Made by a program: the position numbers and the translations under genes | The notes under the pieces: model-generated | Seen by the model: the letters and a program-made list of their open reading frames with translations, nothing else | What the model was told of the DNA's origin: nothing | Databases searched by the model: none | Assembly (NCBI RefSeq): GCF_002831565.1 | Contig: NZ_CP025096.1 | Span: 7,803,014-7,867,013 of the forward strand | Source: Spirosoma pollinicola | Lineage (GTDB): Bacteria; Bacteroidota; Bacteroidia; Cytophagales; Spirosomataceae | Direction of reading: 5' to 3' | Length of the DNA stretch: 64,000 bases | Shown: in pieces, positions 39,105 to 47,497 of the stretch | Position numbering within the stretch: position 1 is the first letter of the stretch | How the letters are laid out: the number at the start of each line of letters is the position of its first letter

Positions 39105-39371
39105 AGGGATGAACTAAAGGACTTACCGGTGGCGCAAAGTATGAGCCGCAAGGGAAATTGCTGGGATAATGCGGTTGCTGAGAGTTTTTTTAAGACCCTC
39201 AAGTGCGAGATGGTCAATCATACTTATTTTGCCACGCGGGCAGCGGCTCGGTTGGCTACTTTCGAGTATATCGAGGGATGGTACAACCGCCGACGGAAGC
39301 ATTCAGTATTGAATTACCGCACGCCCAGTCAACAGGAATCTTATTTTTACACTTCCTCAATGGCCGCCTAA
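39105..39371 (+). pseudogene. IS3-family transposase fragment (C-terminal integrase core)
   Basis: Encodes QSMSRKGNCWDNAVAESFFKTLKCE, which contains the third acidic residue of the DDE triad (the E of AVAESFF), and the terminal EGWYNRRRKHSVLNYRTPSQQE block of IS3 integrases. The first two catalytic Asp residues and the OrfA part are absent, so it cannot be active. Confidence 0.85.
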
Positions 39372-39400
39372 AAAATCTCCACTATACTGTTGCAAGTCCA

Positions 39401-39599
39401 CACTGGAAAATGAACAGATACCGATTGGCTGCCCTGTTGCCGGATCATAACAGACTTCCGCAAAGAAGTTGCTTAGTTTATAGAGCTGGCGGATGCGGTA
39501 GACATCTGCTTGCCTGGTTAGGGGCACGCCCCACAAGAGTAAGGCGCCCTGTCGGATGAGGAAAGGTTTAAGGTCGAAGGCCTGACGTGAAATATCCAT
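39401..39599 (-). pseudogene. Small unknown protein gene truncated by the IS3 end
   Basis: From the ATG at 39597-39599 the frame reads MDISRQAFDLKPFLIRQGAL and on to CYDPATGQPIGICSFSSV; then the last 13 codons before the stop come from IS3 terminal DNA. The native C-terminus is therefore lost. I recognise no family. Its original length and function are unknown. Confidence 0.45.
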
Positions 39600-39886
39600 C
39601 TTAGCAACGGGTTAGTTGATGATCAAGTAACGAGTAACCCATTCGTGCTGACCCGCTTACCCCGGATTTCGTGAGGAAAAGGTCTCATCCGTCCCTTTCC
39701 ACAAGCGGACCATTGGCTTATTCCACTGCTGGCTACCTGAACCATCAACCTACCCTCCCGTTTATCTGACCGGGTAGATCGCTAACCAATCGGGTTTGCC
39801 TCTACTTTTCGCCTGATCGCCCTATCGGGACTCACCACTTCTGGAACGAACCGTACAACCGGATGTTGGTCAGTAATTAGCCCTCC
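39600..39886. other. Upstream region of the histidine kinase
   Basis: Just under 300 bp with no gene I can support; no clear -7 box. Confidence 0.3.
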
Positions 39887-41200
39887 ATGGCAACCCATAC
39901 CTCTGATTCTCCTCAGCCCCTGGCTGAGCTGGTTGCTTACTTATTTGCCCGGCGGGAAGCCATTCTCAATCAATGGCGTGCCGCCTGCGAACAGGATTCC
40001 GCCCTGGGTAAAGTTCCGGCTCTAAGCCGCGAAGAGTTCAACAACCTGCTGCCCATTATCCTGGATATCCTGGAACAACGCTTACTTAATGAACTCCTGG
40101 TAGCGGATCCTGCTACCACCGCTCAGGCGCACGGGCTCCACCGCTGGCATAAAGCCCATGGCCTGATGGATACCTTGCAGGAGTTGCATTTGTTGACTCA
40201 GACCCTGTTCGAGGAACTTGCCCTGTTTGGCCAGCTCTTTCCTCACATCGATCGGGACTTACTTTTGAAAGTACCCTGGCAGATAACCCGGCTTATGCAG
40301 GAGACTGTCATGGGCAGCGTCCAGAAGTACCATGAGTTGCAGCACTTACAGGTCACCCAACGGGCCAATACACTGCAACAAGCCCTCGATCAGATGACAA
40401 AGCTATCCCAACAGCGGGGTGATATTCTACGCACCTCGACCCACGACCTGCGGGGCAGCTTCGGCATTCTTAACTCGGCGGCTTATCTGCTCAAAACCGA
40501 AGACTTGAGTGAGGAAGAGCGGGCTCAGTTTATGGACATGTTAAGCCACAATCTGACCAGTGTGCAGGGTATGCTCACCAGTTTGATGGATCTGGCCCGG
40601 CTGGAAGCGGGTCAGGAGCCCCTTCAGCTCGAATCGCTGGATGCGGCTAAGCTGCTTCATGAACTGGTGGCTAGTGCCCAGCCCCTGGCGGCTGAACGGG
40701 GCATTGTCCTGCGGGCGGATGGCCCTGCTACACTACTGGTCGAAACGGACCGGGTCAAGCTCCACCGGATTGGACAGAATCTGCTACTCAACGCCCTCAA
40801 GTACACCCCCTCCAGCCCGGGTCATCCGGGTATCGTCTCGGTTTCCTGGTCGGTTGAAGGCGACTATCGCTGGTCGTTTAGTGTGCAGGATTCGGGCCCG
40901 GGCCTGCCTGCTGGCACCGTTGGGCAACTGGGTCAGCAGCTTCGGCCGACGGTCGAACCAACCAGTGTGCTGGGGCCTGATCAGAGCGAACCGGTAGCCG
41001 TTTTACCCGAGGGCATACCCGCTGGGGTGACCCCGGCTGAACAGGCCTCCTCCGCTAATTCATCTACCAGGGGAGAAGGCGTTGGTTTACAGATTGTCAA
41101 GCGGCTGTGCGAACTGCTGGATGCCAACCTGGATGTGGAAACCAAGGCCGGTCGGGGTACCCTGTTCCGCGTTCGGTTGCCGGTTCATCAGGGCCGTTAA
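39887..41200 (+). CDS. Soluble sensor histidine kinase with RsbRD-like N-terminal domain
   Basis: 437 aa, no membrane helix. Residues ~10-150 are all-helical and resemble the RsbRD/globin-like sensor domain (AYLFARREAILNQWRAACEQD, LLPIILDILEQRLL). A HisKA domain follows with the phosphorylated H186 in STHDLRGSFG, then the HATPase with N-box NLLLNALKYT, G1 DSGPGLP and G2 GEGVGLQIVKRL. A Pro/Ser-rich stretch of about 70 residues separates G1 and G2, longer than usual. It is convergent with a receiver-only response regulator (41215-41676), a likely partner, and several other receiver-only proteins lie in the same island. The signal sensed is unknown. Confidence 0.92.
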   Translation: MATHTSDSPQPLAELVAYLFARREAILNQWRAACEQDSALGKVPALSREEFNNLLPIILDILEQRLLNELLVADPATTAQAHGLHRWHKAHGLMDTLQELHLLTQTLFEELALFGQLFPHIDRDLLLKVPWQITRLMQETVMGSVQKYHELQHLQVTQRANTLQQALDQMTKLSQQRGDILRTSTHDLRGSFGILNSAAYLLKTEDLSEEERAQFMDMLSHNLTSVQGMLTSLMDLARLEAGQEPLQLESLDAAKLLHELVASAQPLAAERGIVLRADGPATLLVETDRVKLHRIGQNLLLNALKYTPSSPGHPGIVSVSWSVEGDYRWSFSVQDSGPGLPAGTVGQLGQQLRPTVEPTSVLGPDQSEPVAVLPEGIPAGVTPAEQASSANSSTRGEGVGLQIVKRLCELLDANLDVETKAGRGTLFRVRLPVHQGR

Positions 41201-41214
41201 AAGGATCGAACGGG

Positions 41215-41676
41215 TTATCGGAAGGGTGGGGCCACCGTATATAGCCAGTACTGGCTAAGGGATTCAAAGTAGGTCATCCACTGGGGATAATCAAGGGGTT
41301 TAACGATGTAGGAGTTGGCTCCCAGGTGATAGCTGGTCTGGATGTCATCGGAGCTTCCCGAGTGACTCAGCAATGTTACGGGAATTAGTCGAAGGGGTGA
41401 GGTAGTTGCTTTCAGGTGTTGTAGGAGTGTCCACCCATCGTCTTTACGGGGCAGGTATAAGTCCAGTAAAATCAGGCGGGGCAGGCGTTCGTGCTGGCTT
41501 ATCAGCTCGTTGAGCTTGTCTTTGGCTTGTTCACCGGTCGTTGCGATCAACAACTCCACGTTGGGCATACATACCTTCATTACCTTCTGGATGAGGATAC
41601 AATGCTGCGGGGTATCATCGATCAACAGAATCTTAGTACCCCGGAGACTAGATTGGGATGGGTATGAATCGTTCAT
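41215..41676 (-). CDS. Receiver-only response regulator
   Basis: 153 aa from the ATG at 41676 (a GTG at 41688 is possible). One REC domain: acidic pair D20/D21 (LLIDD), phospho-acceptor D72 in LILLDLYLP, S104 in LLSHSG, K126 in YIVKPLD. No output domain. Such proteins relay phosphate or act through protein contact. It lies 14 bp from, and convergent with, the histidine kinase. Its tail (PLDYPQWMTYFESLSQYW) is related to that of the protein at 42698. Confidence 0.9.
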   Translation of the reverse strand: MNDSYPSQSSLRGTKILLIDDTPQHCILIQKVMKVCMPNVELLIATTGEQAKDKLNELISQHERLPRLILLDLYLPRKDDGWTLLQHLKATTSPLRLIPVTLLSHSGSSDDIQTSYHLGANSYIVKPLDYPQWMTYFESLSQYWLYTVAPPFR

Positions 41677-41688
41677 GATAAGTGGCAC

Positions 41689-42010
41689 TGGCCTGGATAC
41701 ATCTGGTTAAGCGTTCGATTTTGATAACTGGATCAAAATGAACGGGGCTCAAACGGTGCCTTTTCGTAAGGCAACGGCCAGATAGGGATTGGCTTATGTT
41801 GATGTGAAGAGGATGTATCAGCGCTTTTTCTGCACCCGTTAATTTGCGTATATACACGTAATAGCTACGCTTGCGAGCTACTTAAAGTTTAGCTTGAAAA
41901 GGGAAGGAAAAATACAACTCGGGCGTAGGTGGTATATGGCTACTGGTTAGCCAGTTTTGAGTCCACCATGTCAACCGTGAAAAAGGGTAATTTTTTAGAT
42001 AGCAAGATGT
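41689..42010. other. Intergenic region before the MobC-like gene
   Basis: About 320 bp with no supportable gene. A 69-codon minus-strand frame (41648-41857) overlaps the receiver gene start and has no family features. Confidence 0.3.
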
Positions 42011-42051
42011 GTTTTTGTCACGACAAAAACCTTTTCTTTGCGAGAGCAAAG
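42011..42051. other. Two adjacent hairpins; candidate oriT of a mobilisable element
   Basis: A 9-bp stem with a 2-base spacer (gtttttgtc ac gacaaaaac, 42011-42030) is followed at once by ctttgc gaga gcaaag (42036-42051). Both lie 45-85 bases before a MobC-like gene. Inverted repeats upstream of a relaxosome gene are typical of transfer origins, but I cannot identify a nic site, and the second hairpin could instead be a translational or transcriptional signal. Confidence 0.35.
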
Positions 42052-42095
42052 GAACCTAAATACGGAGCCTCCGAAGTCGGCCCGCAATAAGAGTC

Positions 42096-42521
42096 ATGAA
42101 GGAAAAAGACAAATGGTACAAAGGGGGCAGACCTGAGATGAAGCCGGAAGAACGGGCTACCAGAGTGGTTCAGGTTCGCTTCACCCAAGCGGAGTATGAT
42201 CAGCTTTTAGCTCGAAAGGCTACCGTCAGGACGCTCACCGTATCCACCTACGTACGGGCAGTCTGTCTTAACAAGCCGCTTCGGTTAAAGCCCGAGCGCT
42301 CGACTTATCAGAATATTCTTCTATCGCTGATTCAGGAGACCAGGAGCGATGTCTTGCGGATTGGCGTCAACATAAACCAGGCCGCCAGGCGTATCAATAG
42401 CACCACCGACTACCAGGACCTGCAACGGGAAGTCAATAAGATGGCCAGTGATATGGCCCGCTTTGACGCTCAATTAAGGGAGGTGATGGGTACCATTTTA
42501 AAGGATGGCGGTGAAGTATAG
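42096..42521 (+). CDS. MobC-like plasmid mobilisation (relaxosome accessory) protein
   Basis: 141 aa. A ribbon-helix-helix start (GGRPEMKPEERATRVVQVRFTQAEYDQLLARK) is followed by a helical region with STYVRAVCLNK and IGVNINQAARRIN, the pattern of the MobC/BmgB-like relaxosome accessory proteins of Bacteroidota. These proteins bind oriT and help the relaxase nick DNA. Normally a relaxase gene follows directly; here the next gene is a receiver-like protein and no relaxase is found in the window, so this is probably a relic of an integrated mobilisable element, or it works with a relaxase in trans. Confidence 0.82.
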   Translation: MKEKDKWYKGGRPEMKPEERATRVVQVRFTQAEYDQLLARKATVRTLTVSTYVRAVCLNKPLRLKPERSTYQNILLSLIQETRSDVLRIGVNINQAARRINSTTDYQDLQREVNKMASDMARFDAQLREVMGTILKDGGEV

Positions 42522-42697
42522 GACTTTTATAAGTGGCTTATTTCTTAGTCTGGCTGCTACTAGAAAGAGCTGTATCAATGGTGGCTATGGACTATGTAAT
42601 TGACGCGATTTCATTAGGGGCCTCCGTTTGATCTGGTTTAAGCGGCTTTTATTTAGCTCTTAAAGAAACAAAGATTGGCTTATCCAGTTAGTACCCC

Positions 42698-43162
42698 ATG
42701 ACCACTATTGATACGACGGATTGGCTGCTAGTCGTCAAAGATGAGGAAGTCCAGTATGCTTTTCTGCGCGTAGCCCTGAAAAGCATACTCCCTGAAGTGC
42801 ACACAGTCCATGCCACTAATGTGATCACAGCCTTGAGCTATCTGCAAGCTTGTTTGATTGAGCAACGACCGCTGCCCCGGTTGATTTTGTCTGATTTGTA
42901 TTTATCCCTTCAGCCGGAAGGATTTCATCTAGTGGGCACCATCGACAGTACCTCTGCGGGCATGACTCACTTATATCAGCTCTTGACGAGTTCTTTGAGC
43001 AATTCGGTTGATCAACCCGCGATCCCTCAAGCCGAGCCCGCTTATATGGATAAGCCGTCTGTATTTACGGAGTGGGAGGAGTTTCTGGTTCACATCCAGA
43101 CGTATTGGCAACGGGGGGCGACGTCATCTCTAAACAGACATTTTGTTTCTTCGCCCAACTGA
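42698..43162 (+). CDS. Degenerate receiver-like protein
   Basis: 154 aa. The N-terminal half aligns with a REC domain (WLLVVKDEEVQYAFLRVALKS), keeps an aspartate at the phospho-acceptor position (LILSDLYLS) and the conserved lysine (YMDKPSVFTEWEEF). One acidic pocket residue is replaced (VVKDEE), and the region between beta-3 and beta-5 is extended and divergent. The C-terminal WEEFLVHIQTYWQRG resembles the end of the regulator at 41215, so the two are relatives. It may have lost phosphorylation or act as a competitor. No output domain. Confidence 0.75.
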   Translation: MTTIDTTDWLLVVKDEEVQYAFLRVALKSILPEVHTVHATNVITALSYLQACLIEQRPLPRLILSDLYLSLQPEGFHLVGTIDSTSAGMTHLYQLLTSSLSNSVDQPAIPQAEPAYMDKPSVFTEWEEFLVHIQTYWQRGATSSLNRHFVSSPN

Positions 43163-43252
43163 CCAGCTAGTTGTGACGAACCACTAAGAATTTTTTGGCC
43201 CTACGTTATCGAATAAGGACAAGCAATGTTATGCGCTTAACCTGACTATCTC

Positions 43253-43372
43253 CTAGGGCTCAAGTAACAAATAGCCACACACAGCTAGGAACACGATCGC
43301 TAGTAGTAAGGCGATTCCCATCATGACGTCAAGCGTCCGACCGATACTTAGAAATGGCTTTTTCTTCTCCAT
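43253..43372 (-). CDS. 39-residue single-span membrane protein (copy 1)
   Basis: Minus-strand ATG at 43370-43372, TAG at 43253-43255. The protein starts MEKKKPFLSIGRTLDVMMG and ends CGYLLLEP; a charged N-terminus (KKK, R12) precedes one hydrophobic span (about residues 17-37). A second copy lies at 47691-47810: same length, 28 of 39 residues identical, and most differences conservative, while many third codon positions differ, which is the mark of selection on the protein. The sequence just upstream (cgtaactcgca) is also shared. Function unknown; single-span microproteins often regulate membrane proteins, but there is no direct evidence here. Confidence 0.75.
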   Translation of the reverse strand: MEKKKPFLSIGRTLDVMMGIALLLAIVFLAVCGYLLLEP

Positions 43373-43504
43373 CTTGCGAGTTACGTGGAAAGCCAGAGAC
43401 TGACAATACTAATCCGTAAATTCAATACGTACTCCTTGAGCAAAAGCAGGTAGACTGTCAGGCGCTTATCCCTACGGCCAGATCACGGGGAGAGGTTTAC
43501 TAAA

Positions 43505-43533
43505 AAAGCCTAACTGGGCTGCAGTCAGGCTTT
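43505..43533 (-). terminator. Rho-independent terminator for the 98-aa gene
   Basis: About 9-bp stem with one mismatch (aagcctaact / agtcaggctt); on the minus strand it is followed by a T-run (gcttttttagt). It lies about 50 bases after the stop codon of the minus-strand gene at 43582-43878, supporting that gene. Confidence 0.7.
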
Positions 43534-43581
43534 CCCATTATGACGTTTTATTCACTAAGTCAAAAAGATACGCCCGAAGAA

Positions 43582-43878
43582 TTACCGGGGCAAGCACTCG
43601 ATACTCTGGCTAACCGTCTGCTTTAGGCGCCGCAGGGCTTTCTGATTACCCTTCTGCGAGTCGAGCAAATTCAATTGGCCTTGGCAGGCAATCAAGTTCC
43701 AGCTATGCCCATAAGGTACCGGATCGGGGGCTGATTCAAGCACATCGACCAGCGACTCCTGGATGCTTAAATAAGTGTCCAATACCTCATCAGAAGATGA
43801 TAAATGAAGAAACGCTTCAGCCGCCCGGCTAAGAGCGGATAGCGAGCTTTCGGAAGGGGCTGTAGACAAGTGGGTCAT
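43582..43878 (-). CDS. Hypothetical 98-aa helical protein
   Basis: 98 aa, Ser/Leu-rich and predicted all-helical (LSRAAEAFLHLSSSDEVLDTYLSIQESLVDVLESA), with no motif I recognise. It is followed on its own strand by a good terminator, which supports expression. Its small size and place among receiver genes would fit an accessory factor, but that is only context. Confidence 0.6.
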   Translation of the reverse strand: MTHLSTAPSESSLSALSRAAEAFLHLSSSDEVLDTYLSIQESLVDVLESAPDPVPYGHSWNLIACQGQLNLLDSQKGNQKALRRLKQTVSQSIECLPR

Positions 43879-44096
43879 AGTATATCAAAAAGGCTCTTTA
43901 GGCTGTCAACACGAAGATAAATCTAAAGCTGGAATTACTTCGTGTAGGAAGTGCCGGCATAAAACATATTTTTATTTTTGCGCCTGCACGTTTGACCCAA
44001 CATCCGGTTTAGAGTCATTCAGTTTCCTCCAATAAAACAGCGAAGAGATGCCCCTTAGACTATAAAACGGCAACGTAACGAGTCCGGGGTTATACA

Positions 44097-44303
44097 CTAC
44101 AGCGTTACGTTGCGTTTCACAAAACGAATGGCAAGGTAGGTATATAAACCAATCGCCGATGTCGCCTCAACAGCTTCCAGATAGTTTTTCTCGTAGATTC
44201 CCGTTTTGATGTCTTGCACCCAGTCTACCAGGGCGTAACAATAACCGGTGAAGCCCACAAAGGCGCTTATCAGCAGAAGAATCACGAAGAACGTTTGGCG
44301 CAT
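44097..44303 (-). CDS. Hypothetical 68-aa membrane protein
   Basis: Two likely membrane segments: residues ~4-27 (FFVILLLISAFVGFTGYCYALV) and ~44-61 (AVEATSAIGLYTYLAIRFV), with a charged loop between (DIKTGIYEKNY) and a basic C-terminus. No family recognised. It stands alone in the island. Confidence 0.6.
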   Translation of the reverse strand: MRQTFFVILLLISAFVGFTGYCYALVDWVQDIKTGIYEKNYLEAVEATSAIGLYTYLAIRFVKRNVTL

Positions 44304-44817
44304 GCTAATGTAGTCGTTCAGGTCAGGCAGGGTACGGAGTAGGTTTGATCAACTTAGATAAAAATAATCAAAGGCCGAAGCAGAGCCCCAGCCTGATTTC
44401 CCACTTTTAACCTACATCACCCCTTATTTTTAGATTGGTATCGGGAAATACTCCCTGCATATAGAACCTATGTAGCTATGTATATTGCTATAAGCTAGTT
44501 TCACCGTATAATATTCTCTTTCGCTGAAACAAAGAAATACTAATTGAATGTAAACTACAAGTTTACTTTTAGTTTTATATGTAAATTTATTAATAGGACG
44601 GATACGTAGTTATTACTAGTATCAAGTTGGCGTTACTGGCACTTTATTTAGGGCTTAGTTTGCAGGGTTGGTTCTGCCGAGCGTGCCATTTTTACTTGCT
44701 GCTTTTATAAGCTTATATTTGAACTGGCCGCCCCTGTAAAAGCTTGATGATGGCGGATAAACGCGACTAACAATTTACAAACCTACCGGTTAGAGTAATG
44801 TAAATAAACTGAAAGGA
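44304..44817. other. Gene-free region
   Basis: About 510 bp. I see no open frame, RNA gene or strong palindrome; it is AT-rich in 44450-44640, consistent with promoter DNA. Confidence 0.4.
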
Positions 44818-44852
44818 ATAAAACCCAGGTGCCATGCGTCCGGGGCTTTATT
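44818..44852 (-). terminator. Hairpin terminator (minus strand)
   Basis: Stem with two mismatches between ataaaaccc.agg (44818-44829) and cc.gggctttat (44840-44851); on the minus strand it is followed by gggttttatt. It begins right after the stop codon of the frame at 44853-45095 and suggests that this region is or was a transcribed gene. Confidence 0.55.
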
Positions 44853-45095
44853 TTAAGGCGTCAGCATCGTAATCACCCCATCAACACGTAGCAGAAAGAT
44901 GAACACTGCATTTTGGTATTGCGTATCAGCGCCTAAGGCGTAATGCTGAACCATCTTTTGAAAAGCACGCCTGGCGTACTCATCCAGCATGTACCAGGCC
45001 TGTACATAGGCAGGATCACGGTTATTGTCTTGTAGCAGCTCAGCGAACAGGGATCGAATTTTGTAAAATGGAGTCGAATGGCTTCTGGGCCGGCA
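44853..45095 (-). pseudogene. Probable degraded small gene
   Basis: A minus-strand frame reads YKIRSLFAELLQDNNRD, then AWYMLDEYARRAFQKMVQHY and ...FIFLLRVDGVITMLTP before TAA. The composition is convincingly protein-like, but the frame has no upstream ATG; the first ATG (44990) would leave only 45 residues. In the +1 frame an ATG near 45094 gives MPAQKPFDSILQNS, so a frameshift around 45065 may have broken an ORF of about 80 codons. I recognise no family. Confidence 0.4.
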
Positions 45096-45319
45096 TTATG
45101 AGGAGAACGGCTTCTTTTGCCCGTTTTGGCTCCAATGGCTTTAACTAAACAAAGCCAAAAAAGGGCAGCCATAGCCACCCCTTTTTACTAGTTTCCCTGA
45201 TGAAGTTTCTTGCCCGGCCAGTACAAATAGAAGGATCAGGCATGGGATCATTTGATTGATCAATAGTCCAGTCAGAGTAATGGCATCGTTTATGCATTCC
45301 CCGACATTGCTTTGCGGGC

Positions 45320-46024
45320 CTACCACGCACTCGCCATTTCATCGACCGACTTAAGGTCAACCTGAACGGTAGAAGAATCAATGGCCGTTTGAGCGAGGGC
45401 TTGATAAATCAGTTTCACGGCCTTCTCGATGCGAAGCCAATTCTCATCCCTACGCAGGTCCAATCCAATGACAGGCCGGTCATAGTGAGACTGTAGCGTC
45501 AGATACGACAGGGCTCCCAGCATCACGGCCGAAACAGCCTCATGATCACTTCCCTTAACAAAACTCAACTGGTTAACCAACTGAGTGAGCTCTCCGTCAA
45601 GCGTCATGCTTACCGAATCAGATAAGGCACTGTTCTCCTGCACAGTAGCCTTGAGGATCTCCCGGGATGAACGGGAGGCTCGTAGTTGACGAAATACCTG
45701 AAGCGCATTCCCCGACCAAATCGACGCTAAGTTTTCAGGATGAGCAGGCTGAATTTGCGCCACCCAGTCTGGACTGTAATGCGGAACCAGACGGCCTATC
45801 CGCACGTAATACTCAATCAATCCCGGTAAGTTGCCAAAATACCGGTAAAGAAGGACCTTGCTGATACTAGCCTTTTGTGTAATTAAATTTATGCTGACGC
45901 CTTCAATGCCGTGTTCAGCTAATACCTCTTCCAGGGCATTCACCATACGCTTTATGGTGGATGCCCGATTGCGTTTAATTTTCTCCAAGATTAGTTGTAT
46001 CCAAAGTGTAAGTAGCCACTCCAA
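45320..46024 (-). CDS. TetR-family transcriptional regulator
   Basis: About 220-234 aa. The TetR HTH is at residues ~20-75 (ALEEVLAEHGIEGVSINLITQKASISKVLLYRYFGNLPGLIEYYV), followed by a helical ligand-binding domain. Only TTG-type starts exist upstream of the HTH (TTG at 46024, or a later TTG at the LEKIKRNRA segment), so the exact start is uncertain. TetR proteins bind operators as dimers and release on ligand. No transporter or enzyme is adjacent, so the target is unknown. Confidence 0.87.
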   Translation of the reverse strand: MEWLLTLWIQLILEKIKRNRASTIKRMVNALEEVLAEHGIEGVSINLITQKASISKVLLYRYFGNLPGLIEYYVRIGRLVPHYSPDWVAQIQPAHPENLASIWSGNALQVFRQLRASRSSREILKATVQENSALSDSVSMTLDGELTQLVNQLSFVKGSDHEAVSAVMLGALSYLTLQSHYDRPVIGLDLRRDENWLRIEKAVKLIYQALAQTAIDSSTVQVDLKSVDEMASAW

Positions 46025-46170
46025 TGCAGGTCGTTAGTTGCCCCTGAGTGCAATGGGGGCAAATCGAACGAATTAGCCCTTAGTAACTAGATTAAGTAGA
46101 TTAGAAAGAAAAAAGTTTGTCTCAGCCGATAAAAGCTCATAAAAGAGAGTTGACAAAATGCGCCAGAAAT

Positions 46171-46581
46171 TTAGGCGTGCGTTTGCCTGGCGATATGATT
46201 GCTGACGGTTGACACAACTAGCTGTAATTCATCCAGACGTATAGGTTTCTGTAAACGATCACTAGCCCCCAGTCGCAAAAAATCTGCCCGTTGCGGCTCG
46301 GCTACTTCCGCTGATAACATAATCAGACAGGCCTGCCGACAGCTGGGATGGAGCAGCAGCGTACTGAGCCACTTCATCTCTTCTCCATCCGGTACTACTC
46401 CATCCATTACCAAAGCCACCGGCTTGTCTTTGCCCAGTGAAGTCGCTGACAGAAACTCAGTGACCGAGCTAAACCAATACAGGTCTAAATGCTGCGCCCA
46501 TTGACGAAAGCCATGCTGCCAGAATATATAGTCATCTTCGTCCTCATCCAGTAAGGCAACCCAGGGTTTCAGTGTGTCCAT
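46171..46581 (-). CDS. Receiver-only response regulator
   Basis: 136 aa, one REC domain: acidic cluster LLDEDEDDY (residues 10-18), phospho-acceptor D60 in LVMDGV, S90 in IMLSAE and K112 in LQKPI. No output domain. It lies in a divergent pair with the receiver at 46755, 173 bp apart, so one control region may serve both. Confidence 0.88.
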   Translation of the reverse strand: MDTLKPWVALLDEDEDDYIFWQHGFRQWAQHLDLYWFSSVTEFLSATSLGKDKPVALVMDGVVPDGEEMKWLSTLLLHPSCRQACLIMLSAEVAEPQRADFLRLGASDRLQKPIRLDELQLVVSTVSNHIARQTHA

Positions 46582-46754
46582 CGTAAGTGGCGTGTATCCA
46601 GTTGTGGAGGATAGTTGTTTACCTTAATTCCATTTATCCCCAATTTGTTAGATACAGGTAAATAATAATCGATGAAAGCAACTTCACTAAAAATGATGTA
46701 GTATTGAGTTATTAACAGGATTTTACCTGTTTTTGCAGCCGTAACAACTTGACC

Positions 46755-47168
46755 ATGAATCAAAACACGTACCCTTGCGTCTTCATCGCCGACGATGATG
46801 AGGATGACCGTTTCCTGCTAAACCTGGCTTTTGCCCGGCACAGCCCCCAGTGCCGACTGGTCTTTGCCCATGATGGGTTGGCCCTGCTTGACGCCCTGTC
46901 CAGTAGTAAAACAACCCCGGAGTTGATCATTCTGGATCTGAACATGCCCCGGCTCAATGGCCTTGAGGCGCTCAAAGTGCTGCGGCATCAACCACTTTAT
47001 CAAACGACGCCCATTGTTATGCTGACCACCTCGGAAGCGGATCATGACCGGCAGCAGGCTGAGCAGCTGAGGGCTAATGAGTTTATCACCAAGCCCATGA
47101 ACTCCGAGTTGCTAGGACAAATTGTCACCCAGCTGCGCGTCAACTGGCTGGAAGGCAACTGTTGCTGA
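46755..47168 (+). CDS. Receiver-only response regulator (CheY/Rcp1-like)
   Basis: 137 aa from the ATG at 46755 (in-frame TTG at 46749 rejected). Canonical REC: FIADDDEDDRFLL, phospho-acceptor D61 in LIILDLNMPRLNG, T91 in VMLTTSE, K113 in ITKPM. The EDD-type start and 'LDLNMPRLNG' are typical of Rcp1-like receivers that partner phytochrome or hybrid kinases. No cognate kinase is adjacent apart from the one at 39887. Confidence 0.93.
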   Translation: MNQNTYPCVFIADDDEDDRFLLNLAFARHSPQCRLVFAHDGLALLDALSSSKTTPELIILDLNMPRLNGLEALKVLRHQPLYQTTPIVMLTTSEADHDRQQAEQLRANEFITKPMNSELLGQIVTQLRVNWLEGNCC

Positions 47169-47204
47169 GTAGCCGCCTATCCACCATCCGGTGGACCAAA
47201 CGAA

Positions 47205-47232
47205 AAGCCCAACTACTTGAGTAGCCGGGCTT
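47205..47232. terminator. Stem-loop after the receiver gene
   Basis: aagccc/gggctt closes an inner ctac/gtag stem across a 2x2 internal loop, ttga loop. The T-rich side (ttttcgttt) is on the minus strand, so it may end minus-strand transcription or act both ways for the plus-strand receiver. Confidence 0.55.
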
Positions 47233-47420
47233 GAAAAGTTGATCGTTGAGTAAGTCAGTAAACCATAAACGGCTGGAGGTGCTCGTTGTTTAGAAAGCCC
47301 AACGTGTTGACTAATCTGGTTAATGAAATCACAATGTTTTTTTGATTTGCCTTAAATCCATTTAGCGGTGAATTACGTAAAAGCGTATGCTTACTGTTTA
47401 GTGCCATACCGTTAGCATGC

Positions 47421-47497
47421 CTTACTGTTTCTATCCTAGTACTAGTTAAGAACAAATAAGCCCGGTCGCAATGCTGCCGGGCTTACTGCTTCTATCC
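47421..47497. repeat. Hairpin flanked by a 16-bp direct repeat
   Basis: cttactgtttctatcc (47421-47436) recurs with one change at 47482-47497. Between them taagcccgg/ccgggctta (47457-47465, 47477-47485) forms a 9-bp stem; on the minus strand it is followed by ttatttgtt, so it probably terminates the minus-strand unit that contains the 39-residue gene. Confidence 0.5.

Larger units (their letters stand above)
38838..39400 (+). mobile_element. Composite IS remnant: IS630-type head joined to IS3-type tail
   Basis: The first part encodes the N-terminus of an IS630-family transposase, the second the C-terminus of an IS3-family integrase. The join lies about 39095-39130. The right end is proposed at 39400 (tgcaagtcca) because the reverse-strand gene that follows is cut there. 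The left end of the IS630 part is not defined. Confidence 0.7.

Noticed and set aside
44933..45178. 81-codon minus-strand frame
   Set aside because: It overlaps a better protein-like frame at 44853-45095 whose stop is next to a terminator.
47255..47455. 66-codon minus-strand open frame between hairpins
   Set aside because: No family features, and it lies in a region of terminators.
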